Source of the DNA: an uncultured Campylobacter sp.
GTDB taxonomy: Bacteria; Campylobacterota; Campylobacteria; Campylobacterales; Campylobacteraceae
NCBI RefSeq assembly: GCF_905372745.1
Contig: NZ_CAJPQR010000007.1
Coordinates: 16,124 to 80,123 of the forward strand
Direction: 5' to 3'
DNA length: 64,000 nt
This document shows, piece by piece, positions 51,178 to 60,296 of the stretch. Position numbers and translations under genes: made by a program. Within the stretch, counting starts at the first letter, position 1, and each line of letters opens with the position of its first letter. Below the pieces are notes generated by a model, which made no database searches, was not told where the DNA came from, and saw only the letters and a program-made list of their open reading frames with translations.

Positions 51178-52331
51178 TGAAACTAGAATATTTTTTAGAA
51201 AACAAACCCCTTTTTTACAAGGAAATCAACCGCGCGCGCATGCCAAACACCTTTAAATTCGTACAAGACGCGTTTAAAATACCAAAAATCATCCATATTA
51301 TCGGCACGAACGGCAAGGGCAGCACCGGGCGATTTTTGTCGCAGATGCTCGCTCTCGGCCATAGCGTCGGACACTATACGAGCCCCCATATTTTCGAGTT
51401 TCGCGAGAGATTTTGGATGAACGGCGCCGTAGCTAGCGCGGATGCGCTCGAGACGGCTCACGAGAGGCTGATTAAAATTTTGCCTCCCGAGGTCGCGCGC
51501 GCGCTTTCGTATTTCGAGTACGCGACGTTGCTTTGCGCTCCGCTTTTTGAGGGGTGCGACTTTTTCGTTTGCGAGGCTGGCGTAGGCGGCGAATTTGACG
51601 CTACGAACGTGTTTGACAAGCGCCTTAGCCTCTTTACTCCGATCGGTTTTGACCACACGGCGCTGCTGGGCGATACACTAGAGCAGATAGCGACGACTAA
51701 ATTTAACGCGATGGCGGACGTTGCTTTGATGAATGATGATATGAGCGAGCTTTGCGTCGGTATCGCGCGAAAAATCGCCGATAAAAAAGGTGCGATGCTC
51801 AAATTCGCTTCCCAAAATTTGACCAACGAGGATAAAAACGAGATTAAAATTTACGCGGAGAAATTCGGCTTGCCCGAGTTTTTGCGCTCAAATTTGACTC
51901 TCGGCTCTTCGGCGTTTAAGGAGCTTGGATTTAGCTTAAATTTATCAAATTTAAGCGCACTAGATCTAAGCGGACGCTGCGAAAAGATCGCGCCAAACGT
52001 AACGATCGACGTCGGACACAACGAGATGGCGGCGCAAGCTCTCGCGAAAAAATTTGCGGGCAAAAAGCTAAATTTGATCTTTAACGCCTTTGCCGACAAG
52101 GACATAAAAGCCGTAATAAAGGCGATCAGGCCAATCGTCAAAAAGACCTACATCATCGAGTACGAGACGCCGGGCCGCGAGCTTGCGACGGAGCAGGTAA
52201 AAGAGGCTTTGCGCCAGCTCGGTATGGAGTTTGCGGACTTTACGGACGTGCGTGCGGACGAGGAGTATCTGGCGTTCGGGTCGTTTTACCTCGTGGAAGC
52301 CTTCTTGAAAAGGTACCGCGGTGCAAAGTGA
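51177..52331 (+). CDS. folC: Folylpolyglutamate/dihydrofolate synthase FolC
   Basis: FolC adds Glu to dihydropteroate and extends folate polyglutamate tails. The 384-residue protein has the ATP loop HIIGTNGKGSTGRF near 40, the omega-loop segment GHYTSPHIFEFRERFWMNG, FEYATLLC and GLGG-like AGVGGEFDATNVF, and IGFDHTALLG. DVGHNEMAAQAL matches the C-terminal domain's DGAHNP motif in modified form. It starts one base inside the diguanylate cyclase stop and overlaps mfd by eleven bases. Length is slightly short for the family. Confidence 0.94.
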   Translation: MKLEYFLENKPLFYKEINRARMPNTFKFVQDAFKIPKIIHIIGTNGKGSTGRFLSQMLALGHSVGHYTSPHIFEFRERFWMNGAVASADALETAHERLIKILPPEVARALSYFEYATLLCAPLFEGCDFFVCEAGVGGEFDATNVFDKRLSLFTPIGFDHTALLGDTLEQIATTKFNAMADVALMNDDMSELCVGIARKIADKKGAMLKFASQNLTNEDKNEIKIYAEKFGLPEFLRSNLTLGSSAFKELGFSLNLSNLSALDLSGRCEKIAPNVTIDVGHNEMAAQALAKKFAGKKLNLIFNAFADKDIKAVIKAIRPIVKKTYIIEYETPGRELATEQVKEALRQLGMEFADFTDVRADEEYLAFGSFYLVEAFLKRYRGAK

Positions 52332-55278
52332 GGTTTTTGAGTATTTTTTAAACGGAGGCGATGCGCAGCTACTCGTCTGCGAGGACGATAAGGAGGCTAT
52401 CGCGGCTCTTAGCGCAGCGGAATTTGCCGGGCTTAAGGTCTTTAGATTGCCTGATTTTAGAGCGCGCGAGGGCGATGATCTGCGCAGCTTTAGCACCGAG
52501 CTTTTCGAGTTATCATCCGAGCTGGCCAAATTTTACGAATTTGAGGGCAAAAAGCTCCTTATTAGCCCCGTTTGCACGGTTCTAAACAAACTTCCCGGCA
52601 AAAAACACCTACAAAAACTTACTCTAAATTTCGGCGATAAAATCGATCCAAAAGAGCTAGCCCAAAAGCTACTGCGCTTTGGCTACGAGGCGGTGGGTAT
52701 TGTGGAGAGTGAGGGCGAGTTTTGCGTTCGCGGCGAGATTATAGATATTTTTTGCGTCGGCGCGCAGGAGCCAAACCGTATTTTGCTATTTGACGACGAG
52801 ATAGAGAGTATCAGGCACTACAGCACGCAGACGCAAATTTCAAACAAAACCGAGTTAAAAAGCGTTGAAATTTCGCCTTTCATCGCGGCTCTTGGCGAAG
52901 CCGAATTTGAAAAAACCTCCGAAAAAATAAAAGAGATCGAGACCGACGCGCTAATCAGCGATCTAAAGACGCTTGGATTTTGGGCGATAGAGGGATTTAT
53001 CGATTATACGCGCGAATTTAAAACGGTTTTAACGAAAAAATTTGACGGCTTTGAGCGGGGTCTAGGCGAGGTGGCAAATTTGCCCGTATTGCCCGCGGCT
53101 AAAGTTTATAAAGACTTAAGCGTAACTTTAAACGCCGATTTTTTCGAGCTTAATAAAAATAAAAAAATCAAAGTTTTAGCGCGTAACGAGGGGCTTTTTA
53201 ACGCATTAAATTTGAGCGAATACAAAAACGTAGAGTTCGTGCAAACCCAGGCCGCGTTAAATTTGGTTTCACCAAGCGAAATCATCGTCTCGCTAAATAA
53301 ATTTGAAAAGAAAAAGCGCGCCAAAAAACCGAGTTTAGCGATCGACGAGCTAAAGGCGGGCGACTACGTCGTGCACGAGGAGTACGGCATCGGTAAATTT
53401 ACTGGACTTGAAAAGCTAACCGTGCTAGGCAGGACGCGCGAGTTTGTCGTGATCGTTTATCAAAACGAGGACAAGCTGCTTTTGCCCGTCGAGCATCTAA
53501 ATTTGATCGATAGATACGTCGCAAGCAGCGGCAGTATAGCGGTTTTAGACCGCTTGGGTAAGGCAAATTTCGCCAAGATAAAAGAAAAAGTTAGAGCCAA
53601 GCTTTTCGTTATCGCGTCAAAGATTATTTCACTAGCCGCGCAGCGCGAGCTCATCCGCGGCGAGATCATCGAAAAAGACGATGCGGAATATCTAAATTTC
53701 TTACAAAATGCGGGCTTTGCCTACACGAGAGATCAGGAGCGCGCATCAAGCGACATCGCAAACGACCTAAAAAGCGGCAAGGTAATGGATAGGTTGCTTA
53801 GCGGCGACGTGGGATTTGGCAAGACAGAGGTCGCGATGAATGCGATATTTAAGTGCGTAAAATCGGGCTTTCAGGCGCTATTTTTCGTGCCGACGACGCT
53901 TCTTAGCTCGCAGCATTTTAAAAGCCTAAAAGAGCGGCTGGGTAAATTTGACGTTAGCGTCTTTAAGCTTGACCGCTTTACGAGCGCGAGGGAAAAATCA
54001 ACCGCGGTTAAGGCGCTAGAGAGCGGGCAGCCTTGCGTTTGCGTGGGTACGCACTCGCTTTTATCGGTAAAGCCCTCAAATTTAGGCCTCATCATCATCG
54101 ACGAGGAGCATAAATTCGGCGTCAAGCAAAAAGAAAAACTAAAAGAAATCTCAAGCGCCTCGCACGTGCTATCTATGAGCGCGACGCCGATACCGCGTAG
54201 CCTAAATATGGCGCTTTCAAGCGTCAAAGGCTACTCGGTGCTACAAACTCCGCCAAGCTCGCGCCTAGACGTGCGAACCAGCGTGCGCGAGTGGGACGAA
54301 AAGGCGGTAAAAGAAGCCATCATGCGCGAACTGCGCCGCGGCGGGCAAATTTTTTATATCCACAACCATATCGCCACGATGCCTCAGGCAAAAAAGCAAA
54401 TTTTAGAAATAATGCCAAATTTACGCATCCTCACGCTACACTCCAAGATCGACGCCAAAACGACCGAAGAGGAGATGATGAAGTTTGAAAACGGCGAATA
54501 CGACGTGCTACTAAGCACCAGCATCGTAGAAAGCGGCATACATCTACCAAACGTAAACACCATCATCATCGAGAGCGCGAATAAATTTGGTATCGCAGAC
54601 CTGCATCAGCTACGCGGACGCGTCGGCAGGAGCGACAAGCAGGCGTATTGCTACTTCCTTGTCGAGGATAAAAACGCCCTAAGCGCGGACGCTCTAAAAC
54701 GCCTAGTTGCGCTTGAGAGCAACTCGTTTTTAGGCTCGGGCAGCGTGCTAGCCTATCACGATCTAGAAATCAGAGGCGGCGGCAACCTAGTGGGCGAAGC
54801 CCAAAGCGGCCATATCGAGGCTATCGGCTACTCGCTCTACATCAAAATGCTCGAAGAAGAGATAAATAAACTGCTAAATAAAGAGAGCTTTGAGAGTGCG
54901 AAAATCGATCTGAAACTCAGCATAAACGCGTTTTTAAACTCGGAGTTTATAGGCGAGGATAGGCTGCGCCTGGAGCTTTATAGGCGGCTTAGCAAGTGTA
55001 AAGAGGTGGCCGAGGTTTACGAGATAGAGAGCGAGATCGAGGATAGATTCGGCAAGCCCGACATCTACACCAAGCAGTTTTTAAGCCTCATTATAATTAA
55101 AATTTTAGCGATAAAAGCGGGCTTTAAAGCCATCTCAAACGCCGAGCAAAACATCGCGCTAACCGCACAAAACGGCGAACAAACCAGACTAAGATCAAAG
55201 AGCAAAGACGATGACGACGTGATAGAGGAGATATTGATCTACCTTAGAAAACTAAATAAAGGACGGGCGGAGAAATGA
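52321..55278 (+). CDS. mfd: Transcription-repair coupling factor Mfd
   Basis: Mfd removes stalled RNA polymerase from lesions and recruits UvrA. The 985-residue protein starts at GTG 52321. Its UvrB-like N-terminal part is compact. The RNAP-interacting CarD-like domain has LKAGDYVVHEEYGIGKFTGLEKL near 340. Helicase motifs include GDVGFGKTEVAMNA (I), DEEHKFGVKQKEKLK (II), MSATPIPRSLNMAL (III) and QLRGRVGRSDKQAYCY (VI). It is about 160 residues shorter than E. coli Mfd, mostly at the N terminus. It overlaps folC by eleven bases and the AAA gene by four. Confidence 0.97.
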   Translation: MQSEVFEYFLNGGDAQLLVCEDDKEAIAALSAAEFAGLKVFRLPDFRAREGDDLRSFSTELFELSSELAKFYEFEGKKLLISPVCTVLNKLPGKKHLQKLTLNFGDKIDPKELAQKLLRFGYEAVGIVESEGEFCVRGEIIDIFCVGAQEPNRILLFDDEIESIRHYSTQTQISNKTELKSVEISPFIAALGEAEFEKTSEKIKEIETDALISDLKTLGFWAIEGFIDYTREFKTVLTKKFDGFERGLGEVANLPVLPAAKVYKDLSVTLNADFFELNKNKKIKVLARNEGLFNALNLSEYKNVEFVQTQAALNLVSPSEIIVSLNKFEKKKRAKKPSLAIDELKAGDYVVHEEYGIGKFTGLEKLTVLGRTREFVVIVYQNEDKLLLPVEHLNLIDRYVASSGSIAVLDRLGKANFAKIKEKVRAKLFVIASKIISLAAQRELIRGEIIEKDDAEYLNFLQNAGFAYTRDQERASSDIANDLKSGKVMDRLLSGDVGFGKTEVAMNAIFKCVKSGFQALFFVPTTLLSSQHFKSLKERLGKFDVSVFKLDRFTSAREKSTAVKALESGQPCVCVGTHSLLSVKPSNLGLIIIDEEHKFGVKQKEKLKEISSASHVLSMSATPIPRSLNMALSSVKGYSVLQTPPSSRLDVRTSVREWDEKAVKEAIMRELRRGGQIFYIHNHIATMPQAKKQILEIMPNLRILTLHSKIDAKTTEEEMMKFENGEYDVLLSTSIVESGIHLPNVNTIIIESANKFGIADLHQLRGRVGRSDKQAYCYFLVEDKNALSADALKRLVALESNSFLGSGSVLAYHDLEIRGGGNLVGEAQSGHIEAIGYSLYIKMLEEEINKLLNKESFESAKIDLKLSINAFLNSEFIGEDRLRLELYRRLSKCKEVAEVYEIESEIEDRFGKPDIYTKQFLSLIIIKILAIKAGFKAISNAEQNIALTAQNGEQTRLRSKSKDDDDVIEEILIYLRKLNKGRAEK

Positions 55279-56036
55279 TAGACTGGAACACGACTGCCGC
55301 AGCGATTTATCGGCGAAAATTTGGAGCATTAAAAGGCGTGATAGACGTTGATTTTACGCAGCTTGAGGGGCTTGTCGGGATCGAAAAACAAAAAGAAGAG
55401 CTCGTAGAAAATACGCGAAATTTTTTAGAAGGCAAGGGTGCTAATCACGCGATACTCTGGGGCGCGCGAGGCTGCGGTAAAAGCAGCCTGGTTAAAGCCG
55501 TTTTTACTAAATTTTACCCCGAGGGCTTGCGGCTAATCGAGCTAAAAAACGACGAGCTAGAGATGATACCCGAGATCATTTACGAGATCAGGGATAGCAG
55601 CTTTAAATTTATCATTTTTTGCGACGATCTTAGCTTCGAGGCAGGGGATATGAGCTATAAATTTTTAAAACCCGTGCTTGAGGGCTCGATCGAAAAAGCG
55701 CCTAAAAACGTGCTAGTCTACGCCACCTCAAACCGCCGCCACCTGATCAGCGAACTAAAAAGCGACAACGAGGGCGCAAGAGTCGGCGAGACGGAGCTGC
55801 ACTATAGCGACGCGGTCGAGGAAAAGATCGCGCTTAGCGATAGATTCGGGCTTTGGCTTAGCTTTTATCAGGGCAGTTTTACGGACTATCTAAAGATAGT
55901 TGATTTTTATTTTAAAGATTTCGTGGGCGACAGAGCGATGCTTCACGAGCTAGCCAAACAATACGCCCAGCTTCGCGCGAGCCGCTCTGGACGCACCGCA
56001 AGGCAGTTTTATCTAAGCTATAAAGATAAAATTTGA
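55275..56036 (+). CDS. AAA ATPase of the DUF815 type
   Basis: A 253-residue cytoplasmic P-loop ATPase. Walker A is WGARGCGKSSLVKA near 80 and Walker B is FIIFCDDLSFE. VYATSNRRHLISE matches a sensor-1 strand and SDRFGLWLSFY follows, typical of DUF815 ATPases. The cellular role of this family is unknown; placement after mfd is also seen in C. jejuni as I remember it. The ATG overlaps mfd by four bases, and the stop overlaps the next gene by one. A link to DNA repair is only positional. Confidence 0.88.
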   Translation: MIDWNTTAAAIYRRKFGALKGVIDVDFTQLEGLVGIEKQKEELVENTRNFLEGKGANHAILWGARGCGKSSLVKAVFTKFYPEGLRLIELKNDELEMIPEIIYEIRDSSFKFIIFCDDLSFEAGDMSYKFLKPVLEGSIEKAPKNVLVYATSNRRHLISELKSDNEGARVGETELHYSDAVEEKIALSDRFGLWLSFYQGSFTDYLKIVDFYFKDFVGDRAMLHELAKQYAQLRASRSGRTARQFYLSYKDKI

Positions 56037-56848
56037 TGGCAAATTTAACTAGAGTGGGATTTGTCGGCGACATCGTCGGACGCGCGGGACGAAGCGCGGT
56101 TATACAAAATTTGCCCAAATTTAAGCGAGAATTTGAGCTTGACTTTATCGTCGCAAACGCCGAAAACGCAAGCGGAGGCTTCGGTCTCACCGCGACAAAC
56201 GCGCACGAGCTGCTGGGCTGCGGTATCGACGTGATCACGGGCGGCAACCATAGCTTTGATAAAAAAGACGTAGTCGCGCTGATGGACGCCCTGCCTATCA
56301 TCCGCCCGTATAATCACTTCGCTGGAACTGCGGGGCGCGGCGCGATAAATTTGAGCAAAGACGGCAAGAGTCTAAGCGTAGTAAATTTGATGGGGCACTA
56401 CGGCTTGCCGCATACGAATAACGCCTTTTTAGAAGCCGAGCGTGCGCTAGAAGAGTGCGAGAGCGAAAATATCCTCATAGACTTTCACGCCGAGGCTACG
56501 AGCGAGAAAAATGCGTTTTTTAGGCTATTTTGCGGGCGTGTGGGAGCCATAGCCGGCACTCACACGCACGTTGGCACCGATGATTTGCAGATAGTTAGCG
56601 GCACCGCATACGTGAGCGACGTAGGGCTTAGCGGGGCGTTTGACGGCGTCATCGGCATGGACGCGGAGGCGCCCGTGAAGAGCTTTTTAACGGGGCTTAA
56701 GCACTCTTTTAAGGTAAATGAAAAATGCAGGCGAATCTTTCAAATGGTCGTGTTTGAATTTGACAGCGGGCGCTGCGCGGATGCCTTTAAGGTCCGCGTG
56801 ATAGACGGAGTTAGCGAGCCTTTGGTGCAGCGAGCGGTGACGCTTTAA
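56036..56848 (+). CDS. YmdB-family metallophosphoesterase
   Basis: A TIGR00282-type calcineurin-like phosphoesterase of 270 residues from ATG 56036, which shares one base with the preceding TGA; a TTG three bases earlier is less likely. Metal-binding residues are seen in GFVGDIVGRAG, VANAENASGG, TGGNHSFDKKDV, IDFHAEATSEK and GTHTHVGTDD. The Bacillus YmdB homologue cleaves cyclic nucleotides and affects biofilm and motility. With a diguanylate cyclase five genes upstream, a nucleotide-signalling role is possible but unproven. Confidence 0.92.
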   Translation: MANLTRVGFVGDIVGRAGRSAVIQNLPKFKREFELDFIVANAENASGGFGLTATNAHELLGCGIDVITGGNHSFDKKDVVALMDALPIIRPYNHFAGTAGRGAINLSKDGKSLSVVNLMGHYGLPHTNNAFLEAERALEECESENILIDFHAEATSEKNAFFRLFCGRVGAIAGTHTHVGTDDLQIVSGTAYVSDVGLSGAFDGVIGMDAEAPVKSFLTGLKHSFKVNEKCRRIFQMVVFEFDSGRCADAFKVRVIDGVSEPLVQRAVTL

Positions 56849-56849
56849 C

Positions 56850-58076
56850 GTGAAAACCAAGCGTAAATTTATGCAACCAAGCGCGTATTTTAGGCTATTT
56901 TTGGCCATGCTTTGCATAGGGTTTGCCGCTGGCGCTGGCGCTGCGGCGCTAACTGAGGTCATACATTTTGCCGAGTTTTTGGCATTTGGTCGCGCAAAGA
57001 GCGATTTTGGCGTCACCCCTGATCAAGTTAGCGCATTTAGGCGTTTTGCGGCGGTTTTAGCTTGCGGGGCGATTGCTAGCGTAGGTTGGTACTTTTTGCA
57101 TAAATTTAAACCGTTCTTAAGCGCTGGCGAGATAATCGAGGGCAAAAATCCTTCGTTTGCGTCAAATTTAGCTCATGCGTTTTTGCAGGTTTTTACCGTA
57201 GGTCTGGGCGCTCCGATCGGCAAGGAGGTCGCTCCGCGTGAGCTTGGCGCGCTGTTTGCGTCAAAAATTTGCGCCTTTTTCGCTCTTGATGCAGCTTGGT
57301 GTCGCACTCTTGCGGCTTGCGGGGCTGCAGCTGGGCTTGGTGCGGTTTATAACGTACCCTTTGCCGGAGCGATTTTCGCGCTTGAGATTTTGTTAAAAAG
57401 CTTTGATAAAAGGGCGGCTTTGGCGGCATTTGGCATCTGCGCGGTCGCTGATTTTACGGCGAATTTTAGCGTACCCCGCGAGGCTATTTACGTCGTTAGC
57501 GACTTTAAATCAACGCCTGCAAACCTTGCGCTAGCCGCATTTGTAGGCGTTATAGTCGGCATGACGGCTAAATTTTATCAAGCAGGCGTCGCTAGAGCCG
57601 AAGCAAACCGCATAAAAGACGGTAAAATTTTGATATTTTTACCGCTTGCTTTTGCGGTTACGGCGCTTGCGGGCGCGTTTTTACCAGAAATTTTGGGCAA
57701 CGGTCAAGCTGCGGCGCAAACGGCTTTTAACGAACAAATTTCAGCCCTTTATGCGCTTGGTTTGCTAGCGGTAAAGGGCGTTTGCGTACTTGCGCTTTTA
57801 AAATGCGGCGCATACGGCGGTACTCTTACGCCCAGTTTCTCGCTAGGCGCGCTTTTAGGGCTTTGTTTGGGTCTTACGGCGGCGAATTTCGCGCAGGTAA
57901 ATTTAAGCGCGGCGGCTCTTTGCGGAGCGGCGGCGTTTTTGGCGATAAATTTAGACGCACCCTTTACGGCATTTGCGCTGGCTGCGGGCTTTTGCGATAT
58001 AAATCTAAGCGCCGCTACAGCCGTAATGCTAAGTATCGCTTGCGCAATGGGCGCTAGAAATCTACTCTCAAAATAA
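56850..58076 (+). CDS. ClC-family chloride channel or antiporter
   Basis: A 408-residue membrane protein with around ten or more helices and the ClC inverted-repeat layout. The filter regions are modified: the GxxxP segment reads VGLGAPIGKE, and the usual GREGP reads GKEVAPREL, keeping a glutamate but altering glycine and proline. GGTLTPSFSLGALLG matches the second half's GGxFxPSLxxGA block. The start is GTG 56850, two bases after the previous stop. A regulatory CBS tail is absent. Ion preference (chloride, nitrate or fluoride) cannot be told by eye. Confidence 0.82.
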   Translation: MKTKRKFMQPSAYFRLFLAMLCIGFAAGAGAAALTEVIHFAEFLAFGRAKSDFGVTPDQVSAFRRFAAVLACGAIASVGWYFLHKFKPFLSAGEIIEGKNPSFASNLAHAFLQVFTVGLGAPIGKEVAPRELGALFASKICAFFALDAAWCRTLAACGAAAGLGAVYNVPFAGAIFALEILLKSFDKRAALAAFGICAVADFTANFSVPREAIYVVSDFKSTPANLALAAFVGVIVGMTAKFYQAGVARAEANRIKDGKILIFLPLAFAVTALAGAFLPEILGNGQAAAQTAFNEQISALYALGLLAVKGVCVLALLKCGAYGGTLTPSFSLGALLGLCLGLTAANFAQVNLSAAALCGAAAFLAINLDAPFTAFALAAGFCDINLSAATAVMLSIACAMGARNLLSK

Positions 58077-58087
58077 AAAGGAAAAAT

Positions 58088-58756
58088 ATGGATAGCACGC
58101 AGTTTTTTTTGGCGCTAAAAAACGCGGGCGTAAAGGCTGACGCAGACGGCCCTCTTTGGTGGCCGGGAGCCGGGACTTTTGAAGTCGTAGTCGGCGCCGT
58201 TTTGATACAAAACACCAACTGGAAAAACGCCGATAAAGCGCTAAATAACCTAAAAAACGCAAATTTGATGAGCTTTGAGGGCATCGTAAAAACTCCCGCG
58301 GCCGAGCTTGCCTTACTCATAAAACCAAGCGGCTTTTACAACACCAAAGCAAAACGCCTAAAAACGGTTTGCGAGGCGATTTTTAAAAAATTCGGCGATT
58401 TTGAAAATTTCAAAGAAAACGTGAGCCGCGAGTGGCTGCTTGGCGTCAAAGGTATCGGTGCGGAGAGCTGCGACGCGGTGCTTTGCTACGCGTGCGGGCG
58501 CGAGGTTATGGTCGTAGATAGCTACGCTTTGCGGATTTTGAGCTTTTTGGGGTATGAGTTTGAAAGCTACGAAGAGGCGCGCGAGTGGCTAGAAGCCGTA
58601 GATAGCGAGCAAATTTGTAAAGCATACGGACGCGAGCTAGAGATGAATGAAATTTACGCCAAATTTCACGGCAAGATAGTGGAGTTTTGCAAGGCGCACT
58701 TTAACGGCAAGAAGCTGGACGAAGCGGGAGAGAAAATATTAAAAAATCTCGCATAA
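58088..58756 (+). CDS. HhH-GPD DNA glycosylase, MagIII-like
   Basis: A 222-residue endonuclease III superfamily glycosylase. The helix-hairpin-helix is LLGVKGIGAESCDAVLCYACGREV, followed by MVVDSYALRIL, whose Asp is the catalytic residue. The C-terminal four-cysteine iron-sulfur cluster of EndoIII is missing, as in H. pylori 3-methyladenine glycosylase MagIII. QNTNWKNADKALNNLK fits that subgroup. It begins after an AAAAGGA, eleven bases after the ClC gene, and ends the long plus-strand run. Confidence 0.88.
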   Translation: MDSTQFFLALKNAGVKADADGPLWWPGAGTFEVVVGAVLIQNTNWKNADKALNNLKNANLMSFEGIVKTPAAELALLIKPSGFYNTKAKRLKTVCEAIFKKFGDFENFKENVSREWLLGVKGIGAESCDAVLCYACGREVMVVDSYALRILSFLGYEFESYEEAREWLEAVDSEQICKAYGRELEMNEIYAKFHGKIVEFCKAHFNGKKLDEAGEKILKNLA

Positions 58757-58837
58757 TTAAATATTTTTTATATAAATATTTTAGTTGTATTTATTAAATT
58801 TAGATACTATTACGCAATTTTTAACAAGGAGTCAAAA

Positions 58838-59749
58838 ATGGTATATGAAAATATAATCCACACCGTCGGCAAAACGCCCGTAGTTAAAATAAATAGCGTG
58901 CATGAAGATGGCATGGCTGAAATTTACGCAAAGCTCGAATTTTTTAATCCGGGCGGATCGGTAAAAGATAGAATCGCCGCAAGTATGATCCTTGGAATGC
59001 AAAAAGAGGGCACGCTGAAAAAAGGCGACGTCATCGTAGAGCCTACCAGCGGCAACACCGGCATCGGCGTAGCTATGGCGGGCGCGGCTTTAGGCTTTAA
59101 AGTCGTGCTAGTAATGCCTGAAACCATGAGTATCGAAAGACGCAAGCTACAAGCGGCGTTCGGCGCCCAGTTTGTGCTAACCGAGGGCGCAAAGGGTATG
59201 AAAGGCGCGATCGAAAAGGCAAACGAACTCGTACGCGAAAAAGGCTACGTCATGCTAAGTCAGTTTGAGAATAAATTTAACCCGCAGGCTCACGAGCTAA
59301 CGACTGCAAAAGAGATAATGGACGACTTTAAGGAGCTTGACGCATTTGTAGCGGGTGTAGGTACAGGCGGCACGCTAAGCGGCGTAGCTAAGGCGCTGAA
59401 GGCAAACGGATATAATACTAAAATCATAGCCGTCGAGCCAAACGACTCTGCCGTGATCTCGGGCGAAAAGCCTGGACCGCACAAGATCCAAGGCATAGGC
59501 GCGGGCTTTATCCCGGCTACTCTTGATACCTCTTATATCGACGAGATAGAGCGCGTGGAAAACGATGAGGCTTTTGACGCCGCTAGGAAGCTGGCAAAAG
59601 AAGAGGGCGTGCTGTTAGGCATTTCAGGCGGTGCGGCTTTGGCTGCGGCGATAAAGGTCGCAAAGAGACTAGGCAAGGGCAAAAAGGTGCTTTTCGTAGC
59701 TCCCGATAACGGCGAGAGATACCTTAGTACCGCGCTTTACGAGGCGTGA
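58838..59749 (+). CDS. cysK: Cysteine synthase (O-acetylserine sulfhydrylase)
   Basis: A PLP enzyme joining O-acetylserine and sulfide to give cysteine. The 303-residue protein has the PLP lysine in NPGGSVKDRIA near residue 43, the substrate loop PTSGNTGIGVAMAGA and GTGGTLSGVAK for the phosphate. ISGGAALAAAIK lies near the C terminus. The CysK/CysM split is uncertain in Campylobacter; cysK is my preference. AAGGAG precedes the ATG by seven bases. The upstream 81 bases are very AT-rich and likely hold a promoter. cysE follows directly. Confidence 0.94.
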   Translation: MVYENIIHTVGKTPVVKINSVHEDGMAEIYAKLEFFNPGGSVKDRIAASMILGMQKEGTLKKGDVIVEPTSGNTGIGVAMAGAALGFKVVLVMPETMSIERRKLQAAFGAQFVLTEGAKGMKGAIEKANELVREKGYVMLSQFENKFNPQAHELTTAKEIMDDFKELDAFVAGVGTGGTLSGVAKALKANGYNTKIIAVEPNDSAVISGEKPGPHKIQGIGAGFIPATLDTSYIDEIERVENDEAFDAARKLAKEEGVLLGISGGAALAAAIKVAKRLGKGKKVLFVAPDNGERYLSTALYEA

Positions 59750-59750
59750 G

Positions 59751-60296
59751 TTGGGCTTTATCGCTGAGCTAAACGAGCTAGTCGCGACCGTACGCGAGAA
59801 AGACCCCTCGGTGGCATCGTGCTGCTACGGGGCCATTCTCATAAACACTCCGGGCATCCACGCCGTCGTTTTTCATAGAGTAGCGCACTTTTTGTACGTT
59901 AAAAATTTACGTTTTTTAGCGCGCTTTATCTCGCAAATTTCGCGATTTTTAACGGGCATCGAGATACATCCGGGAGCCAAGATCGGCAGGCGGCTTTTTA
60001 TCGATCACGGTATGGGCGTAGTTATCGGCGAGACTGCAGAGGTGGGCGATGACGTGCTGATATATCATCAAGTGACGTTAGGCGGCACGGGTAAGGAACG
60101 CTGCAAGCGCCATCCGACCGTAAAAAACGGCGTCACGATAGCAGCCGGCGCAAAAGTGCTGGGAAATATCCTAATCGGCGAAAACGCCAAAATCGGCGCA
60201 AACTCCGTCGTACTAAAAAACGTGCCGGATAACGCTACGGTCGTAGGTATCCCCGCTAGGATAGTACGCATAAACGGCGAGCGAGTCGGCGAATAG
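59751..60296 (+). CDS. cysE: Serine O-acetyltransferase CysE
   Basis: CysE makes O-acetylserine, the substrate of the cysK product just upstream. The 181-residue protein is the short form: an N-terminal helical part with VFHRVAHFLY, then left-handed beta-helix hexapeptides. It contains GIEIHPGAKIGRRLFIDHGMGVVIGE and HQVTLGGTGK, including the catalytic His. The start is TTG 59751, one base after the cysK stop; no ATG fits the conserved N terminus. The cysK and cysE products commonly form a complex. The C-terminal ending differs from enteric CysE, so feedback by cysteine is not assured. Confidence 0.95.
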   Translation: MGFIAELNELVATVREKDPSVASCCYGAILINTPGIHAVVFHRVAHFLYVKNLRFLARFISQISRFLTGIEIHPGAKIGRRLFIDHGMGVVIGETAEVGDDVLIYHQVTLGGTGKERCKRHPTVKNGVTIAAGAKVLGNILIGENAKIGANSVVLKNVPDNATVVGIPARIVRINGERVGE

